DNA of 47,460 nucleotides, from the NCBI GenBank assembly GCA_036270875.1, contig DATBBR010000028.1, positions 1 to 47,460 of the forward strand. Reading direction: 5' to 3'. The notes under the pieces were generated by a model. It was not told the DNA's origin, did not search any database, and saw only the letters and a program-made list of their open reading frames with translations. This DNA comes from Acidimicrobiales bacterium (GTDB lineage: Bacteria; Actinomycetota; Acidimicrobiia; Acidimicrobiales; AC-9). Positions 7,232 through 15,951 of the stretch are shown here, piece after piece. Both the position numbers and the translations under genes were made by a program. Numbering within the stretch: the first letter of the stretch is position 1; each line of letters opens with the position of its first letter.

Positions 7232-7699
7232 CACCCGTGACCATAACCCCACCGGGTGACGGCTCGGTGTCCAGTACATGAACGGCGGCGATGCACGGAG
7301 CCGGAGCTACGGGCCTATGCAATCACGGGGTGTGGATTCCGACGGCGGAATAGGCCCGCGACTCGATCGGCACTGCGCTCCTCGCACCCGCATCCCGGCG
7401 ACCTCTTGCGCGGCACCACCAGCTGGGCCGCGACAGCGTCGCCGAGGGCGAGAGTTCAATGATCATTTCCCGGTTGTCAACTTCCGCGACACCCGGTCTG
7501 GGTAGCTTCCCCTGGGCATGCCCTGAGCGCCAGCTGTGCTGGCCATGGGCACTCTGCCGCAGGGACCGGTTCGCCGTGTGCCAACGCGGCGGAACAGCGA
7601 TGGGTACGGGCTTGCGCAACAACAGACCAGGTGACCATCCCATGACCGGTGCAATTGGGCGACAACCTCGGCGCACGGCGCGATAGGGCCGTTCACGCA
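7232..7699. other. Intergenic region without a recognisable gene
   Basis: It separates the divergent phosphatase and MurE-like genes. Open frames exist on both strands, but they are arginine-rich, lack ribosome binding sites and match nothing I recognise. A possible -10 (TATGGT, minus, 7240-7245) serves the phosphatase. I see no repeat or strong hairpin. Confidence 0.5.
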
Positions 7700-9196
7700 A
7701 TGTCTCCTACCCGGCGCCCATCAACCCATGGAGTCACGCTCGGCGACGTCTGCAGCCAGGTTGGCGTCCGCTTGCCGGCTTCCGTAACCGAGGCGACGCC
7801 CGTCAGGGGTGTGGCCCTCGACTCACGGAGGGTCAGCCCGGGCGATCTCTACCTTGGCCTGCCGGGCCATAGGGTCCACGGCGCGACCTTCCATACCGAG
7901 GCGGCGGACCGGGGAGCGATCGCCATGGTCAGCGACCGGCGCAGCGCTCGCCTGCCGACCATCACCGTCAGCAACCCCCGCGCCCTTGCCGGCCCCATCT
8001 CCTCGCTGGTATACGGACGCCCATCGGAGCGCCTCGACGTGGTAGGCGTGACTGGCACAAACGGCAAGACGACGACGAGCTACCTCGCCGATCATCTCCT
8101 CAGGGCGACCGGTCGCACCGTTGGACGGGTTACGACGATCGACACTGTCGTCGGCCAACGGGTCAGGTCGAGCACCCTCACCACCCCAGAAGCACCGGAT
8201 CTCCAGGCTCTGCTGGCGGGCATGGTCGAGGAGGGTTGCGACTCGGCAGTCGTCGAGGTCTCGAGCCACGGGCTCGCGCTCGGAAGGGTGAGCGGGACTC
8301 GCTTCGCAGTAGGAGTGTTCACCAACCTCGGGCGCGACCACTACGACTTCCACGGAGGGCCCGAGGCCTACCTGGCCTGCAAGGCGTCGCTCTTCAGTGC
8401 TGATCGCTGTGCTGCAGCGGTGATCAACATCGACGATCCCGCTGGCCGCGATGTGGCGGCCGCCGCCACCGGTCCCGCCACAGCAGTGTCGGCTATGGGA
8501 GCACCCGACGCGGACTGGCGGGTAACCCACGCGGAGCTTGGTTCTGGGTGGAGCCGCTTCAGCGTTGGCAGCCCCGTCGGCGAAGTCTCCGCAATGCTGC
8601 CCCTGCCCGGGGCGCACAATGTCCAGAACGCAGTAGCGGCCCTGGCCACGGCCGACCTTCTCGGCGTGGCCGTTGGAGAGGCGGCCGAGGCCCTGGCCGA
8701 CTTCCCAGGGGTCCCCGGACGGCTCGAGGTGATCGATGTCGGTCAGCCCTTCGTGGCGATGGTGGACTTCGCGCACAACCCCGATGGCTTGAGGGCGGCA
8801 CTTCGGTGCCTTCGTAATCTGGTAAAGGGACGGACGATCCTTGTCTTCGGTGCCCCCGGCGATCGCGACCGCGGTAAGCGACCACTGATGCGGGAGGTGG
8901 CGGCCAGCGAGGCCGACTTGGTCATCGTGACGACGGACGACCCATACACCGAGGATCCCTCCGCCATCGTCGCCGACATCATGGCCGGAGCAAGCGCTGG
9001 CGCCTGCAGGGCGGAGCACGTTGTGGAGCTCGACCGGGCCGAGGCCATCGTACGGGCCGTGGAGCTGGCCCGTCCTGGTGACGGCGTCCTCATTGCCGGT
9101 CGTGGCCATGAAATGGTGCAGACGGTCGGAGCTCGGACCGTCTTCTTTGATGATCGCCTTGAGCTGCGGCGAGCACTCACGGCCACGCTCGTCTGA
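7700..9196 (+). CDS. MurE-like Mur ligase (UDP-MurNAc-dipeptide ligase homologue)
   Basis: 498 residues from the ATG at 7700. All three Mur ligase domains are present: N-terminal UDP-binding part with ALDSRRVSPGDLYLGLPG, central ATPase with P-loop TGTNGKTTT (118-126), STLTTPEAPDLQ, the carbamylated-Lys region YLACKASLF and the NIDDPAGRD segment, and a C-terminal domain with VPGRLEVID, FAHNPDGL and GRGHE (usual GKGHE). MurE adds the third amino acid of the peptidoglycan stem. In the specificity loop, DNPR of diaminopimelate-adding MurE is replaced by DDPY (about 413-416). It is not next to other mur or division genes, so I read it as a divergent paralogue. Substrate is open. Confidence 0.88.
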   Translation: MSPTRRPSTHGVTLGDVCSQVGVRLPASVTEATPVRGVALDSRRVSPGDLYLGLPGHRVHGATFHTEAADRGAIAMVSDRRSARLPTITVSNPRALAGPISSLVYGRPSERLDVVGVTGTNGKTTTSYLADHLLRATGRTVGRVTTIDTVVGQRVRSSTLTTPEAPDLQALLAGMVEEGCDSAVVEVSSHGLALGRVSGTRFAVGVFTNLGRDHYDFHGGPEAYLACKASLFSADRCAAAVINIDDPAGRDVAAAATGPATAVSAMGAPDADWRVTHAELGSGWSRFSVGSPVGEVSAMLPLPGAHNVQNAVAALATADLLGVAVGEAAEALADFPGVPGRLEVIDVGQPFVAMVDFAHNPDGLRAALRCLRNLVKGRTILVFGAPGDRDRGKRPLMREVAASEADLVIVTTDDPYTEDPSAIVADIMAGASAGACRAEHVVELDRAEAIVRAVELARPGDGVLIAGRGHEMVQTVGARTVFFDDRLELRRALTATLV

Positions 9197-9546
9197 TCGT
9201 CGAGCTGTGCCGTTAACCCGATCCCGGCCCAGCCTCGCAGCCCGCGAGCAGGGTTGATATCCGGGGCCGCTACTGCTTGGAGCTGACTCGAGCTGCCCTG
9301 CCCGCCGGTCTCAGGCAACACCGTGGTGGCAGCAAAAGGAAGAAAAGGTGAAAAACACGTTCGGTGCCCACTCCCGCTGGGCGCCGCCTACGGCGCCCTG
9401 TTCAACTGGCAGATCGGCGACGTAGCCGCTCAACCCGGGGTACTGTCGGTTGAGGCATGAGGTCCAGGACAAGCGGCAGGCTTCCGGCGCCTCTGCCTTA
9501 CCGTCCATCGCTAGCGGGTCTGGTCGATTAGGAGAGGAGGCGACCG
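9197..9546. other. Intergenic region with one strong GC hairpin
   Basis: No gene recognised between the MurE-like gene and the small ORF at 9547. It contains the hairpin at 9379-9398 and, closer to the next gene, a possible promoter (TACTGT near 9442). The strong ribosome binding site AGGAGAGGAGG at about 9531-9541 belongs to the next gene. Confidence 0.5.
9379..9398. repeat. Perfect 8-bp GC inverted repeat, hairpin
   Basis: GGGCGCCG, loop CCTA, CGGCGCCC. No T-run follows on either strand, so it is not a classical rho-independent terminator, but a stem this stable could end or process the MurE-like transcript or shield the small-gene leader. Confidence 0.5.
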
Positions 9547-9741
9547 ATGGACTCTCCGACCAGCTACCCGAAGTCCCGAGCCATAGCTGTGCTGCGTCGG
9601 GCCAACTACGACGAAGCCCTGATCGACGAGATCATGTCGCAGCTTCCCGACCCCATCGACCTCGATCGCGACGGCTCAGTCCTGATGCGATACGGAATCA
9701 CAAAGGATGCGCTGGTGGGGCGCGTCGGGGGCAGTCCCTAG
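9547..9741 (+). CDS. Small conserved-looking protein, unknown function
   Basis: 64 residues with a very strong ribosome binding site (GAGAGGAGG) before the ATG. The product is acidic and helical: [20 protein letters not shown], then [21 protein letters not shown] have the impression of a small actinobacterial family with the same DPIDLDRDG and RYGIT core, but cannot name it. It ends 61 bases before the alpha/beta hydrolase gene and may be its operon partner. No signal peptide, membrane helix or metal site is visible. Confidence 0.7.
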   Translation: MDSPTSYPKSRAIAVLRRANYDEALIDEIMSQLPDPIDLDRDGSVLMRYGITKDALVGRVGGSP

Positions 9742-9802
9742 AGCAGATCTACTGATGCTGGACGAGCGGTACATGCTCGCAGTCAAAAAAGAGAGGCGCC
9801 AG

Positions 9803-10627
9803 ATGGACACGATCACTACGGCCGATGGCACCAAGATCTTCTACAAGGACTGGGGAATCGGCCAGCCGATTGTGTTCAGCCACGGATGGCCTCTATCGGC
9901 CGATGACTGGGACGCGCAGATGCTGTTCTTCCTCCAGCACGGCTATCGCGTCATCGCCCACGACCGGCGCGGCCACGGCCGGTCCACCCAGACCGGGGAC
10001 GGCCACGACATGGACCATTATGCCGATGACCTTGCGGCGTTGACGACTCAACTCGATCTCACGGACGCGGTTCACGTTGGTCATTCCACTGGTGGCGGCG
10101 AGGTCGCGCGTTACCTGGCACGGCACGGCGGGAGCCGGGCGGCCAAGGCGGCGCTGATAAGCGCAGTGCCCCCGCTGATGGTGAAGACCCCAGCCAATCC
10201 GGGAGGCCTCCCCAAAGAAGTATTCGATGGCTTTCAGGCCCAAGTCGCCGCCAATCGCCCTCAGTTCTATCGCGACCTAGCGGCCGGACCTTTTTATGGC
10301 TTCAACCGCCCGGGCGTTCAGGCGTCGGAAGCAATCGTCGAAAATTGGTGGCGCCAGGGGATGATGGGCGGCGCCAAGGCACACTACGACGGCATCGTTG
10401 CCTTCTCACAGACCGACTTCACCGAAGACTTGAAGAAGATCTCTGTGCCGGTGCTAGTTATGCATGGCGATGACGACCAGATCGTTCCCTATGCTGACGC
10501 CGGTCCGTTGTCCGCGAAGCTTCTGAAGAACGGCACGCTGAAGACCTATAAGGGCTTCCCGCACGGCATGCCCACTACGCAAGCGGAGACGATCAACGCC
10601 GACCTGCTGGCCTTCCTGAGAACGTGA
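9803..10627 (+). CDS. Alpha/beta hydrolase of the cofactor-free haloperoxidase type
   Basis: 274 residues from the ATG at 9803 with GAGAGG 7 bases upstream; the in-frame extension upstream overlaps the small gene and is rejected. Motifs of the non-haem chloroperoxidase/arylesterase family are complete: [13 protein letters not shown] at the N-terminus, oxyanion [22 protein letters not shown], nucleophile GHSTGGGE (Ser about 98), acid in [10 protein letters not shown] and base in FPHGMPTT. Members hydrolyse esters and can show perhydrolase/halogenation activity in vitro. No signal peptide, so cytoplasmic. Followed by a second, unrelated-subfamily hydrolase 92 bases downstream, probably co-transcribed. 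Confidence 0.92.
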   Translation: MDTITTADGTKIFYKDWGIGQPIVFSHGWPLSADDWDAQMLFFLQHGYRVIAHDRRGHGRSTQTGDGHDMDHYADDLAALTTQLDLTDAVHVGHSTGGGEVARYLARHGGSRAAKAALISAVPPLMVKTPANPGGLPKEVFDGFQAQVAANRPQFYRDLAAGPFYGFNRPGVQASEAIVENWWRQGMMGGAKAHYDGIVAFSQTDFTEDLKKISVPVLVMHGDDDQIVPYADAGPLSAKLLKNGTLKTYKGFPHGMPTTQAETINADLLAFLRT

Positions 10628-10719
10628 CATCGGGCGCCGCCGACGATCGTAGATGGGCGAGATTGGAGCGGCTTGCTGCCGAAATGCCCCCCCAAACGTC
10701 CGAGAGCGAGGAGATCATC

Positions 10720-11427
10720 ATGGCGACAAGCTCAGCAAACCCGAACGTCGTGCTCGTGCACGGCGGCTTCGTGGACGGGTCCGGGTGGCGAGGGGTCTAC
10801 GACCTACTCAAGCAGGACGGCTATCACGTCAGCGTCGTGCAGAACCCTACCCTGTCGCTCGAGGGTGATGTCGCCGCGACACGATGGGTCATCGACGCGC
10901 AGGACGGCCCGGTCGTGCTCGTTGGCCACTCCTACGGTGGCGCCGTAATCACCGAGGCGGGAACCGACCCCAACGTTGCGGCTCTCGTCTACATCGCGGC
11001 GTTCGCGCCCGACAAGGGCGAGTCCGTGAACAGCCTCCTCGCCAACCTGCCGTCCGATGCGCCGATGCCACCGATCCTGCCGCCGAGGGACGGCTTTCTG
11101 CTCCTGGACCGGGAGAAGTTCCACGCGTCGTTCGCTGGCGATGTGCCCGCGGATGAGGCCGCATTCATGGCCGACTCGCAGGTCCCGTGGGGCGTGGACG
11201 CCCTGGGTGGCCAGATCACCGAGCCCGCCTGGCAGACCAAGCGGAGCTGGTACCTACTTACAACCGAGGACCGGATGATCCCGCCGCCGGCCCAGCGGGC
11301 CATGTCCGAGCGTGCCGGCTCAACCGTGGTCGACGTTCAAGGGAGCCATGCCATCTACGTGTCGCAACCGGCGGCGGTGGCCGACCTCATCAGACAGGCC
11401 GCGGCTTCGCTGGTCGCACGGCAGTAG
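10720..11427 (+). CDS. Alpha/beta hydrolase (salicylate-esterase/EstC-like subfamily)
   Basis: 235 residues. The ATG at 10720 is preceded by GAGCGAGGAG; upstream in-frame codons have no such support. Motifs: VVLVHGGFVDGSGWRGVYDL at the N-terminus, nucleophile GHSYGGAVI (Ser about 75), the APDKGESV loop, acid region TTEDRMIPP and base in GSHAIYVSQP. This subgroup is short, lacks a long cap, and is widespread in actinomycetes and proteobacteria as uncharacterised hydrolases. It shares no more than fold similarity with the hydrolase just upstream, so the pair is not a recent duplication. Cytoplasmic. Confidence 0.92.
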   Translation: MATSSANPNVVLVHGGFVDGSGWRGVYDLLKQDGYHVSVVQNPTLSLEGDVAATRWVIDAQDGPVVLVGHSYGGAVITEAGTDPNVAALVYIAAFAPDKGESVNSLLANLPSDAPMPPILPPRDGFLLLDREKFHASFAGDVPADEAAFMADSQVPWGVDALGGQITEPAWQTKRSWYLLTTEDRMIPPPAQRAMSERAGSTVVDVQGSHAIYVSQPAAVADLIRQAAASLVARQ

Positions 11428-11707
11428 TCGCGGCGAGCCTGTACAAGCACGGTCGCGGCTGCGGCGGAACGCCACAGACGTTCGCGGGCTCGCGGCGGCG
11501 GCACGCGCTGCCGGCGCCGACACCCTCAGCACGCCTCCAGCCACCGCAGCAAGACCGCCGCGGGCGAGCGTGTCCTGCGGCCCTCCGACAGATCGCCACA
11601 ATGCGCCACAATTTGTCCATAACCGGCCGGCCATTGGCGACCCGGGCCTTCCAGCTTCAGCGCAACAGGTCTACCGTCGAAGGTACGGGTAGGGGGAGGA
11701 GACCGAT

Positions 11708-11962
11708 TTGGCGGAGACCGAGGCGCTACGCCAGCAATGCGAGTACGTGACGGCCTACTTGGACGGACCCGAAAGCTTTGCTGATTGGCGCCAGCGCATG
11801 GGTAGCGTCGACACGCTACCGGCGGCCGGACGCGCGATCCTCGAAGCCGCAGCCGTAGTTCTCAGCGGCATGGTCGAGGATCACGCTCACCGCCGAGGCG
11901 AAGATCCAAGCGACGTGTGGTCGCGCTGGATGTTGAAGCTGGCGGCAGAACAAGAGGAGTGA
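11708..11962 (+). CDS. Small acidic helical protein, unknown function
   Basis: 84 residues with a TTG start, chosen because of the very strong AGGGGGAGGAG at 11691-11701. The protein is helical (TEALRQQCEYVTAYLDGPES, then ILEAAAVVLSGMVEDHAHRR, then WMLKLAAEQEE) and has no membrane segment or known motif. It stands alone: 280 bases of non-coding sequence lie upstream and the convergent phosphoesterase lies downstream. Between them, just past 12040, a minus-strand frame downstream of the phosphoesterase (VILPFGFRVRQGEGGVPVGK) may be debris. Confidence 0.6.
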   Translation: MAETEALRQQCEYVTAYLDGPESFADWRQRMGSVDTLPAAGRAILEAAAVVLSGMVEDHAHRRGEDPSDVWSRWMLKLAAEQEE

Positions 11963-12166
11963 TCCCGCGCTCGCGGCCCAGCGCGGGGGCACGATCTGGC
12001 ACCGTCGCCGCTGGCAGCTACGTCATCAATCCGACCTGGGCTCAATCGGCGGGCTTCCCCTTGCCAACGGGAACCCCGCCCTCGCCCTGACGGACTCTGA
12101 AGCCAAAGGGCAGAATCACAGTGGCCTGAGCCCGCGTGGCCTCTCGGTGCCGAAACCGCGGAGCCG

Positions 12167-14422
12167 TCAGGACCCATGACCGATCTCCACCAGGGGTTGG
12201 CGCGCGTTGGGTTCCTTGAAGTAGCCGACGGTGATCAGGTCGTCGCCGCTGGGGACGACCTGGCCGAGAACCCGGTCAGCGGTGCCAGGGCTGGGCGCCG
12301 CCACCGCATGCCATCCAGAGCGGTCGGAGGTGGCGACCAGGGTCTGCTGCACGCCACCGGGTGCGCCGTCGTACGTGCCCTTGGGATCGAAGGTCGTGCC
12401 CGTCACCCACTCCTGGCCGTTGCGGTCGAGTGTGATCCCGTTGAGGTTGCTGAACGGGCCGCCGACCCCGGTGAGTACCTGGTATGCGACGCTCCCGCTC
12501 CGTGCTTCGGCCACCAACGGGTGGGCCTCCTGTATCGCGTCATCGGTCTGGCCGGCGGCCAGCACCCGCCCGTTCTGGACCGTGACAGCGTCGAGCAGCC
12601 CGGAGGGCGCGCCAGCCGCGTTCTCGACCACGGACCAGCCGTGGCCGTCGAAGTGCTCGACGAGGGCCCTGTCGGCGGTGGGGTCGTTGCGCTGGCCGAC
12701 CGCCCAGACGTCATCTTGACCGCCCGACGCTACGGCATAGAAGGCGTTGCCGGCCTTGCCCGGGTCGATGGCGGGGACCAGCGTCCAACTGTGCCCGTCG
12801 TAGTGCTCGACGAGAGTGGCGAACCTCCCGGCGTTGTCCTGCTGGAGGCCGACGGCCCAGACATCATGAGGGGACACGGCGGTCACGCCGTAGAGCAGGC
12901 TGCGCTGACCGGCGATGGTGGGGATGGTCTGGAGGCTCCAGGCCGAGCCGTCCCAGTGCTCGACAATGGCCTGCGAGGTGTAGCCGTCACCCAGTGCAGT
13001 GCCGACTGCCCACGCCTGGCTGGACGTGGAGGCGACGCCGAACAGCGTCGAGAAGTTGGGCCCCGCGTTGGGGGTCGGCGTTGAAGCCCAGCGGTGTCCG
13101 TCCCAGTGAGCGGCCAGGGTCAGGGTGGCGTCGGGGTTGGTACCGGGAGCGTCGGCGATGTAATTCCCTACCGCCCAGACATCGTTGGGCGAGGCCGCCG
13201 ACACCCCGCCGAAGCTGTTGTCGTTCTTGCCCAAAACGGGGGCGGGTTCAACGGTCCACCCTCCGCCGCTGCCGGTCGCCGTCGAGGTGGTCACTGGCTC
13301 CGACGTCGGGGTTGGAGTAGGGGTCGGGAAGGCCGGAGTCTGGAGCGTCTGATACGGCTGTGCCGTCTGTCCGCTCGGGACCAGCAGGCGGGTCATCGGT
13401 GTGACCGTAGAGGTGTCGCAGGTGGCGGCCAGGCACCCCAGTCCGAAGTTGCGCTGCACGGTGGCCAGCAGCGAGTAGTGATTGTAGGGCGTGGCATCCT
13501 GCACGTGGCGGGGACCGTGGCTGGTTACAACCACCGTGGCCACCCGGCCGCCCCCGGGGTTGGCACCGCAGCAGCCGCCGTTGTCGTTGCCCTCGTCGTA
13601 GGTCACGACGACGGCGTTGTTGCCCTTGCTCCAAAAAGGCGCCGAGGTGATGCCGGTCATGAGCTGGCCAAGATACTGGTCGCCCGTGGCCACAAGGCGC
13701 TGGTCCTGCGGGTCGCTTCCGCCCGCGCTGCCCGAGTCGAGGCAGTACGGCGGATCTCCGTGCTGGTCGTGGCATTCGTCGGGAACGATGAGCCCGAGCG
13801 ACGGCACATGCCCTGCCGCCAGGTCGGTCCCGAGCTGCTCGGCGGGTACCTGACGGGATCGGTCTGCCGCGTTCCACGAGGTGGTGAAGTTGGCGACCGG
13901 GTTGTGCTTGGACACGTACAGCGGGTCCTTGTCGGGAGTCCCGTTGCAGAAGGCCGGATAGCAGATGCCCTGGTAGCCGGGGTGTGGAAGGCCCTGCAGG
14001 TAGGCCTTCCAGGAGATGCCGGCCTGGTCCATCTGCGAGACGAGGCTGCGCTCGTGCACGCTGTTGACGTAGTAGGGGTTGTCGCTGGCGACCCCGAAGG
14101 TCGACCCACCCAGGAGGGCCACGTAGTTGGGCTCGCTGGGGTGCCCGATGCCGTAGTAAGAGGTCGCCAGCCCGTACCGGTCGGCCAAGGCGTTGAGATT
14201 CGGCGCCGCGGGGTTACCGATCACGTCGGAGAAGCCGTGGTTCTCCTCCATGACCACGAAGACGTGGTCGTAATGGGCCGCCGACGCCGGGCCCGCAGCC
14301 GATGTGGCGGGCGGCGGCGTGGCCGCGACGGCAGATGTTGCCGCCACGGCGGGGACCACGACTGCGCCGACGGCAGCGGCGGCGAGAGCCGCTCGTCGGA
14401 CAAGACCGGTGATGCCGGGCAT
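12167..14422 (-). CDS. Secreted phosphoesterase (phospholipase C/acid phosphatase type) with C-terminal propeller
   Basis: 751 residues from the ATG at 14422, with GGAGAG 8 bases upstream; the GTG three codons earlier sits on that site. A signal peptide (RRAALAAAAVGAVVVPAVAA) is followed by an alkaline-phosphatase-superfamily phosphoesterase domain to about residue 360: VFVVMEENHGFSDVIGNPAA at its start, GHPSEPNYVALLGG, a VVVTYDEGNDNGG metal-site segment, and TSHGPRHVQDATPYNHYSLL. A TPTPTPTSEP linker leads to about 350 residues of repeats of the form DVWAVG followed by HWDG..W, at least four copies, which should build a beta-propeller. The combination suggests an exported phosphodiesterase or phosphatase with a binding module. 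The upstream region has a candidate Pho box. Confidence 0.88.
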   Translation of the reverse strand: MPGITGLVRRAALAAAAVGAVVVPAVAATSAVAATPPPATSAAGPASAAHYDHVFVVMEENHGFSDVIGNPAAPNLNALADRYGLATSYYGIGHPSEPNYVALLGGSTFGVASDNPYYVNSVHERSLVSQMDQAGISWKAYLQGLPHPGYQGICYPAFCNGTPDKDPLYVSKHNPVANFTTSWNAADRSRQVPAEQLGTDLAAGHVPSLGLIVPDECHDQHGDPPYCLDSGSAGGSDPQDQRLVATGDQYLGQLMTGITSAPFWSKGNNAVVVTYDEGNDNGGCCGANPGGGRVATVVVTSHGPRHVQDATPYNHYSLLATVQRNFGLGCLAATCDTSTVTPMTRLLVPSGQTAQPYQTLQTPAFPTPTPTPTSEPVTTSTATGSGGGWTVEPAPVLGKNDNSFGGVSAASPNDVWAVGNYIADAPGTNPDATLTLAAHWDGHRWASTPTPNAGPNFSTLFGVASTSSQAWAVGTALGDGYTSQAIVEHWDGSAWSLQTIPTIAGQRSLLYGVTAVSPHDVWAVGLQQDNAGRFATLVEHYDGHSWTLVPAIDPGKAGNAFYAVASGGQDDVWAVGQRNDPTADRALVEHFDGHGWSVVENAAGAPSGLLDAVTVQNGRVLAAGQTDDAIQEAHPLVAEARSGSVAYQVLTGVGGPFSNLNGITLDRNGQEWVTGTTFDPKGTYDGAPGGVQQTLVATSDRSGWHAVAAPSPGTADRVLGQVVPSGDDLITVGYFKEPNARQPLVEIGHGS

Positions 14423-14929
14423 GCGGTGCACTCTCCTGTCGGGTGATCGTCGTCTGTCGGTGCTGTCGCCTGGGCGGCGACTCGCCGAGTGGCCCGCACG
14501 GCGGACACGGGGGCCCGGCCGGGGACACTAAAGGGGGCAGATGACGGCTTTTCGACCTTGAAGTGAACATTCGGGCAATTTCCCGCAGTCGATGGTCGCG
14601 GCATCGCCGCATGGAGGTAGACCCTCGACGAAGAAGCCCGCTCCCCCGCGCCAGGCCTCAGAGCCCGGCGTCGGCATCGCAGTTGGGCTTGTCCCCCTCC
14701 CGGCGGCTACCTCCGCGACCGCCGGCGTGACAACCGAGCGTCTGATGGTGCGGTTCCGGCGCCCGGGCGGCTCACGGTCGCCGTCGAGCGGCCCCCTTCT
14801 CGATCCGTGGGCGCTGGCCGGCGGGTTAGATTTGAGCCTGGGGCCCTTGCTGCGACGAGGTGTAAGGGGGCAGCGCGGCGCGGTACGGTCCGCCTCCGCC
14901 CTTGGGCTAGAGCGAGGATAGGAGAGATC
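14423..14929. other. Divergent intergenic region
   Basis: It lies between the phosphoesterase (minus) and the DUF1801-like gene (plus) and carries the candidate Pho box and TAGTGT -10. From 14592 on, several open frames exist, but they are arginine/proline-rich and I do not accept any as a gene. Confidence 0.5.
14547..14568 (-). promoter_or_regulatory. Candidate Pho box overlapping the phosphoesterase promoter
   Basis: Reading the minus strand, GTTCACTTCAA is followed by GGTCGAAAAGC, two 11-base units of which the first matches the actinobacterial PhoP direct-repeat unit (GTTCACC...) and the second only weakly. A TAGTGT -10 (14525-14530) lies 17 bases from the hexamer at 14548-14553, so the box covers the -35 position, as in PhoP-activated promoters. 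Fits a secreted phosphatase; still inference. Confidence 0.35.
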
Positions 14930-15361
14930 ATGAATCCGCCAATTCGTCCGAATGGCAAGGCCGCTTCAGCGAACATCACCAAGCGGATTCAAGGGTTAGG
15001 GGATTGGAGAGGAGCGACCCTCGCTCATGTCCGTCAGCTCATCCACGATGCCGACCCCGACATCCAGGAGGAGTGGAAATGGGAGAAGCCACGATCCTCC
15101 GGGGTCCCCGTCTGGTCCCATGACGGCGGCGTCTGCACGGGGGAAGCGTACAAGCAGGTCGTCAAGCTCACCTTTTTTCGTGGAGCCTCCATCAAAGACC
15201 CGAAGAAGCTCTTCAACTCCAGCCTGGACGGGAACACGCGGCGTGCGATCGACCTTCGCGAAGGCGAGAAGATCAACGAGGCTGCCTTCAAGCAGCTCAT
15301 CCGCGCCGCGGTGGCGGCCAACTCCGCGGTGCGCACTCAACGGGGAACGAAGAAGAAGTAA
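14930..15361 (+). CDS. DUF1801 (YdhG-like) domain protein
   Basis: 143 residues from the ATG at 14930, with GGAGAG five bases upstream. The DUF1801 fold is recognisable from TLAHVRQLIHDADPDIQEEW, then KWEKPRSSGVPVWSHDGGVC, VVKLTFFRGASIKDPKKLFN and the closing REGEKINEAAFKQLIRAAV. Family members are small cytoplasmic proteins, some of which bind iron-like ligands (frataxin-like fold); no enzymatic role is established. This one has an extra lysine-rich tail (TQRGTKKK). It is followed 83 bases downstream by the VOC protein on the same strand. Confidence 0.8.
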   Translation: MNPPIRPNGKAASANITKRIQGLGDWRGATLAHVRQLIHDADPDIQEEWKWEKPRSSGVPVWSHDGGVCTGEAYKQVVKLTFFRGASIKDPKKLFNSSLDGNTRRAIDLREGEKINEAAFKQLIRAAVAANSAVRTQRGTKKK

Positions 15362-15444
15362 CCAGCCTCACGAACCCGGTAGTCCTCGATGCCCGCCGGC
15401 GCGGTAGCGTCGATCGGTGCGAATGGATGCGAAGGGATGCCAGC

Positions 15445-15849
15445 ATGGCAGTCATAGGCATGGCGAACCTGGCGGTGAAAGTGGCTGATCTCGACTCCGC
15501 CTGCGCTTTCTACGAGAAGGCAGGCGGCGAGGTGCGCGACCGGATGACGTGGCGGGGCAGCGAGCGAGCCGACGTCCACCTCGGCCCGGTGATGATCACT
15601 CTCTTCACGCGGGCGATCTATGAGGACAAGGTGGAGTTGCCCGATGAGGGATTCCTCCATCCGGCGCTTCTCACCGACGACCTCGACCACGAGTTGGAGG
15701 GACACGAGGTGGTGTTTGGACCCGAGGTCGTCGAAGGCGCCTTCGGGAAGCGCCGGATCGCCTTCGTCAATGCGCCCGGCGGGATCCGCCTGGAGCTCAT
15801 GGAACAGATCGAGTCGCCGGACCCAGGAGCCCGGAATACGGGACAGTAA
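15445..15849 (+). CDS. VOC-superfamily (glyoxalase/dioxygenase fold) protein
   Basis: 134 residues. The ATG at 15445 has AAGGGA 7 bases upstream; an ATG six codons earlier lacks a site. The beta-alpha-beta-beta-beta repeats of the vicinal-oxygen-chelate fold are visible: MANLAVKVADLDSACAFYEK, the central RADVHLGPVMITLF strand pair and RIAFVNAPGGIRLELMEQIE at the end with the metal-position Glu (LELME). His/Glu ligands are incomplete compared with true glyoxalase I, so metal use is uncertain. Such single-domain proteins are lyases, dioxygenases or resistance proteins. Downstream lies a long hairpin (15952-16015). Confidence 0.82.
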   Translation: MAVIGMANLAVKVADLDSACAFYEKAGGEVRDRMTWRGSERADVHLGPVMITLFTRAIYEDKVELPDEGFLHPALLTDDLDHELEGHEVVFGPEVVEGAFGKRRIAFVNAPGGIRLELMEQIESPDPGARNTGQ

Positions 15850-15951
15850 GGTCCGCATCATCGCTGACGGCTGGTCAAATGCCTTCCAGTCGCCCTCCAT
15901 CAGAGCCCGGGGCGCGCACAAAAGCCACCGACCCGTCGATACGCTGTGTAG

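Noticed and set aside
10199-10214. GGGAGGCCTCCC palindrome resembling the dispersed repeat
   Set aside because: It lies inside the first alpha/beta hydrolase coding sequence and shares only the central GGGAGGC, so it is likely coincidence.
12040-12166. Minus-strand frame after the phosphoesterase stop with VILPFGFRVRQGEGGVPVGK
   Set aside because: Plausible protein-like stretch without start or known match; insufficient support.
13094-14446. 450-codon plus-strand open frame opposite the phosphoesterase gene
   Set aside because: The composition is that of an antisense frame in GC-rich DNA, while the minus strand encodes a full signal peptide, phosphoesterase and repeats.
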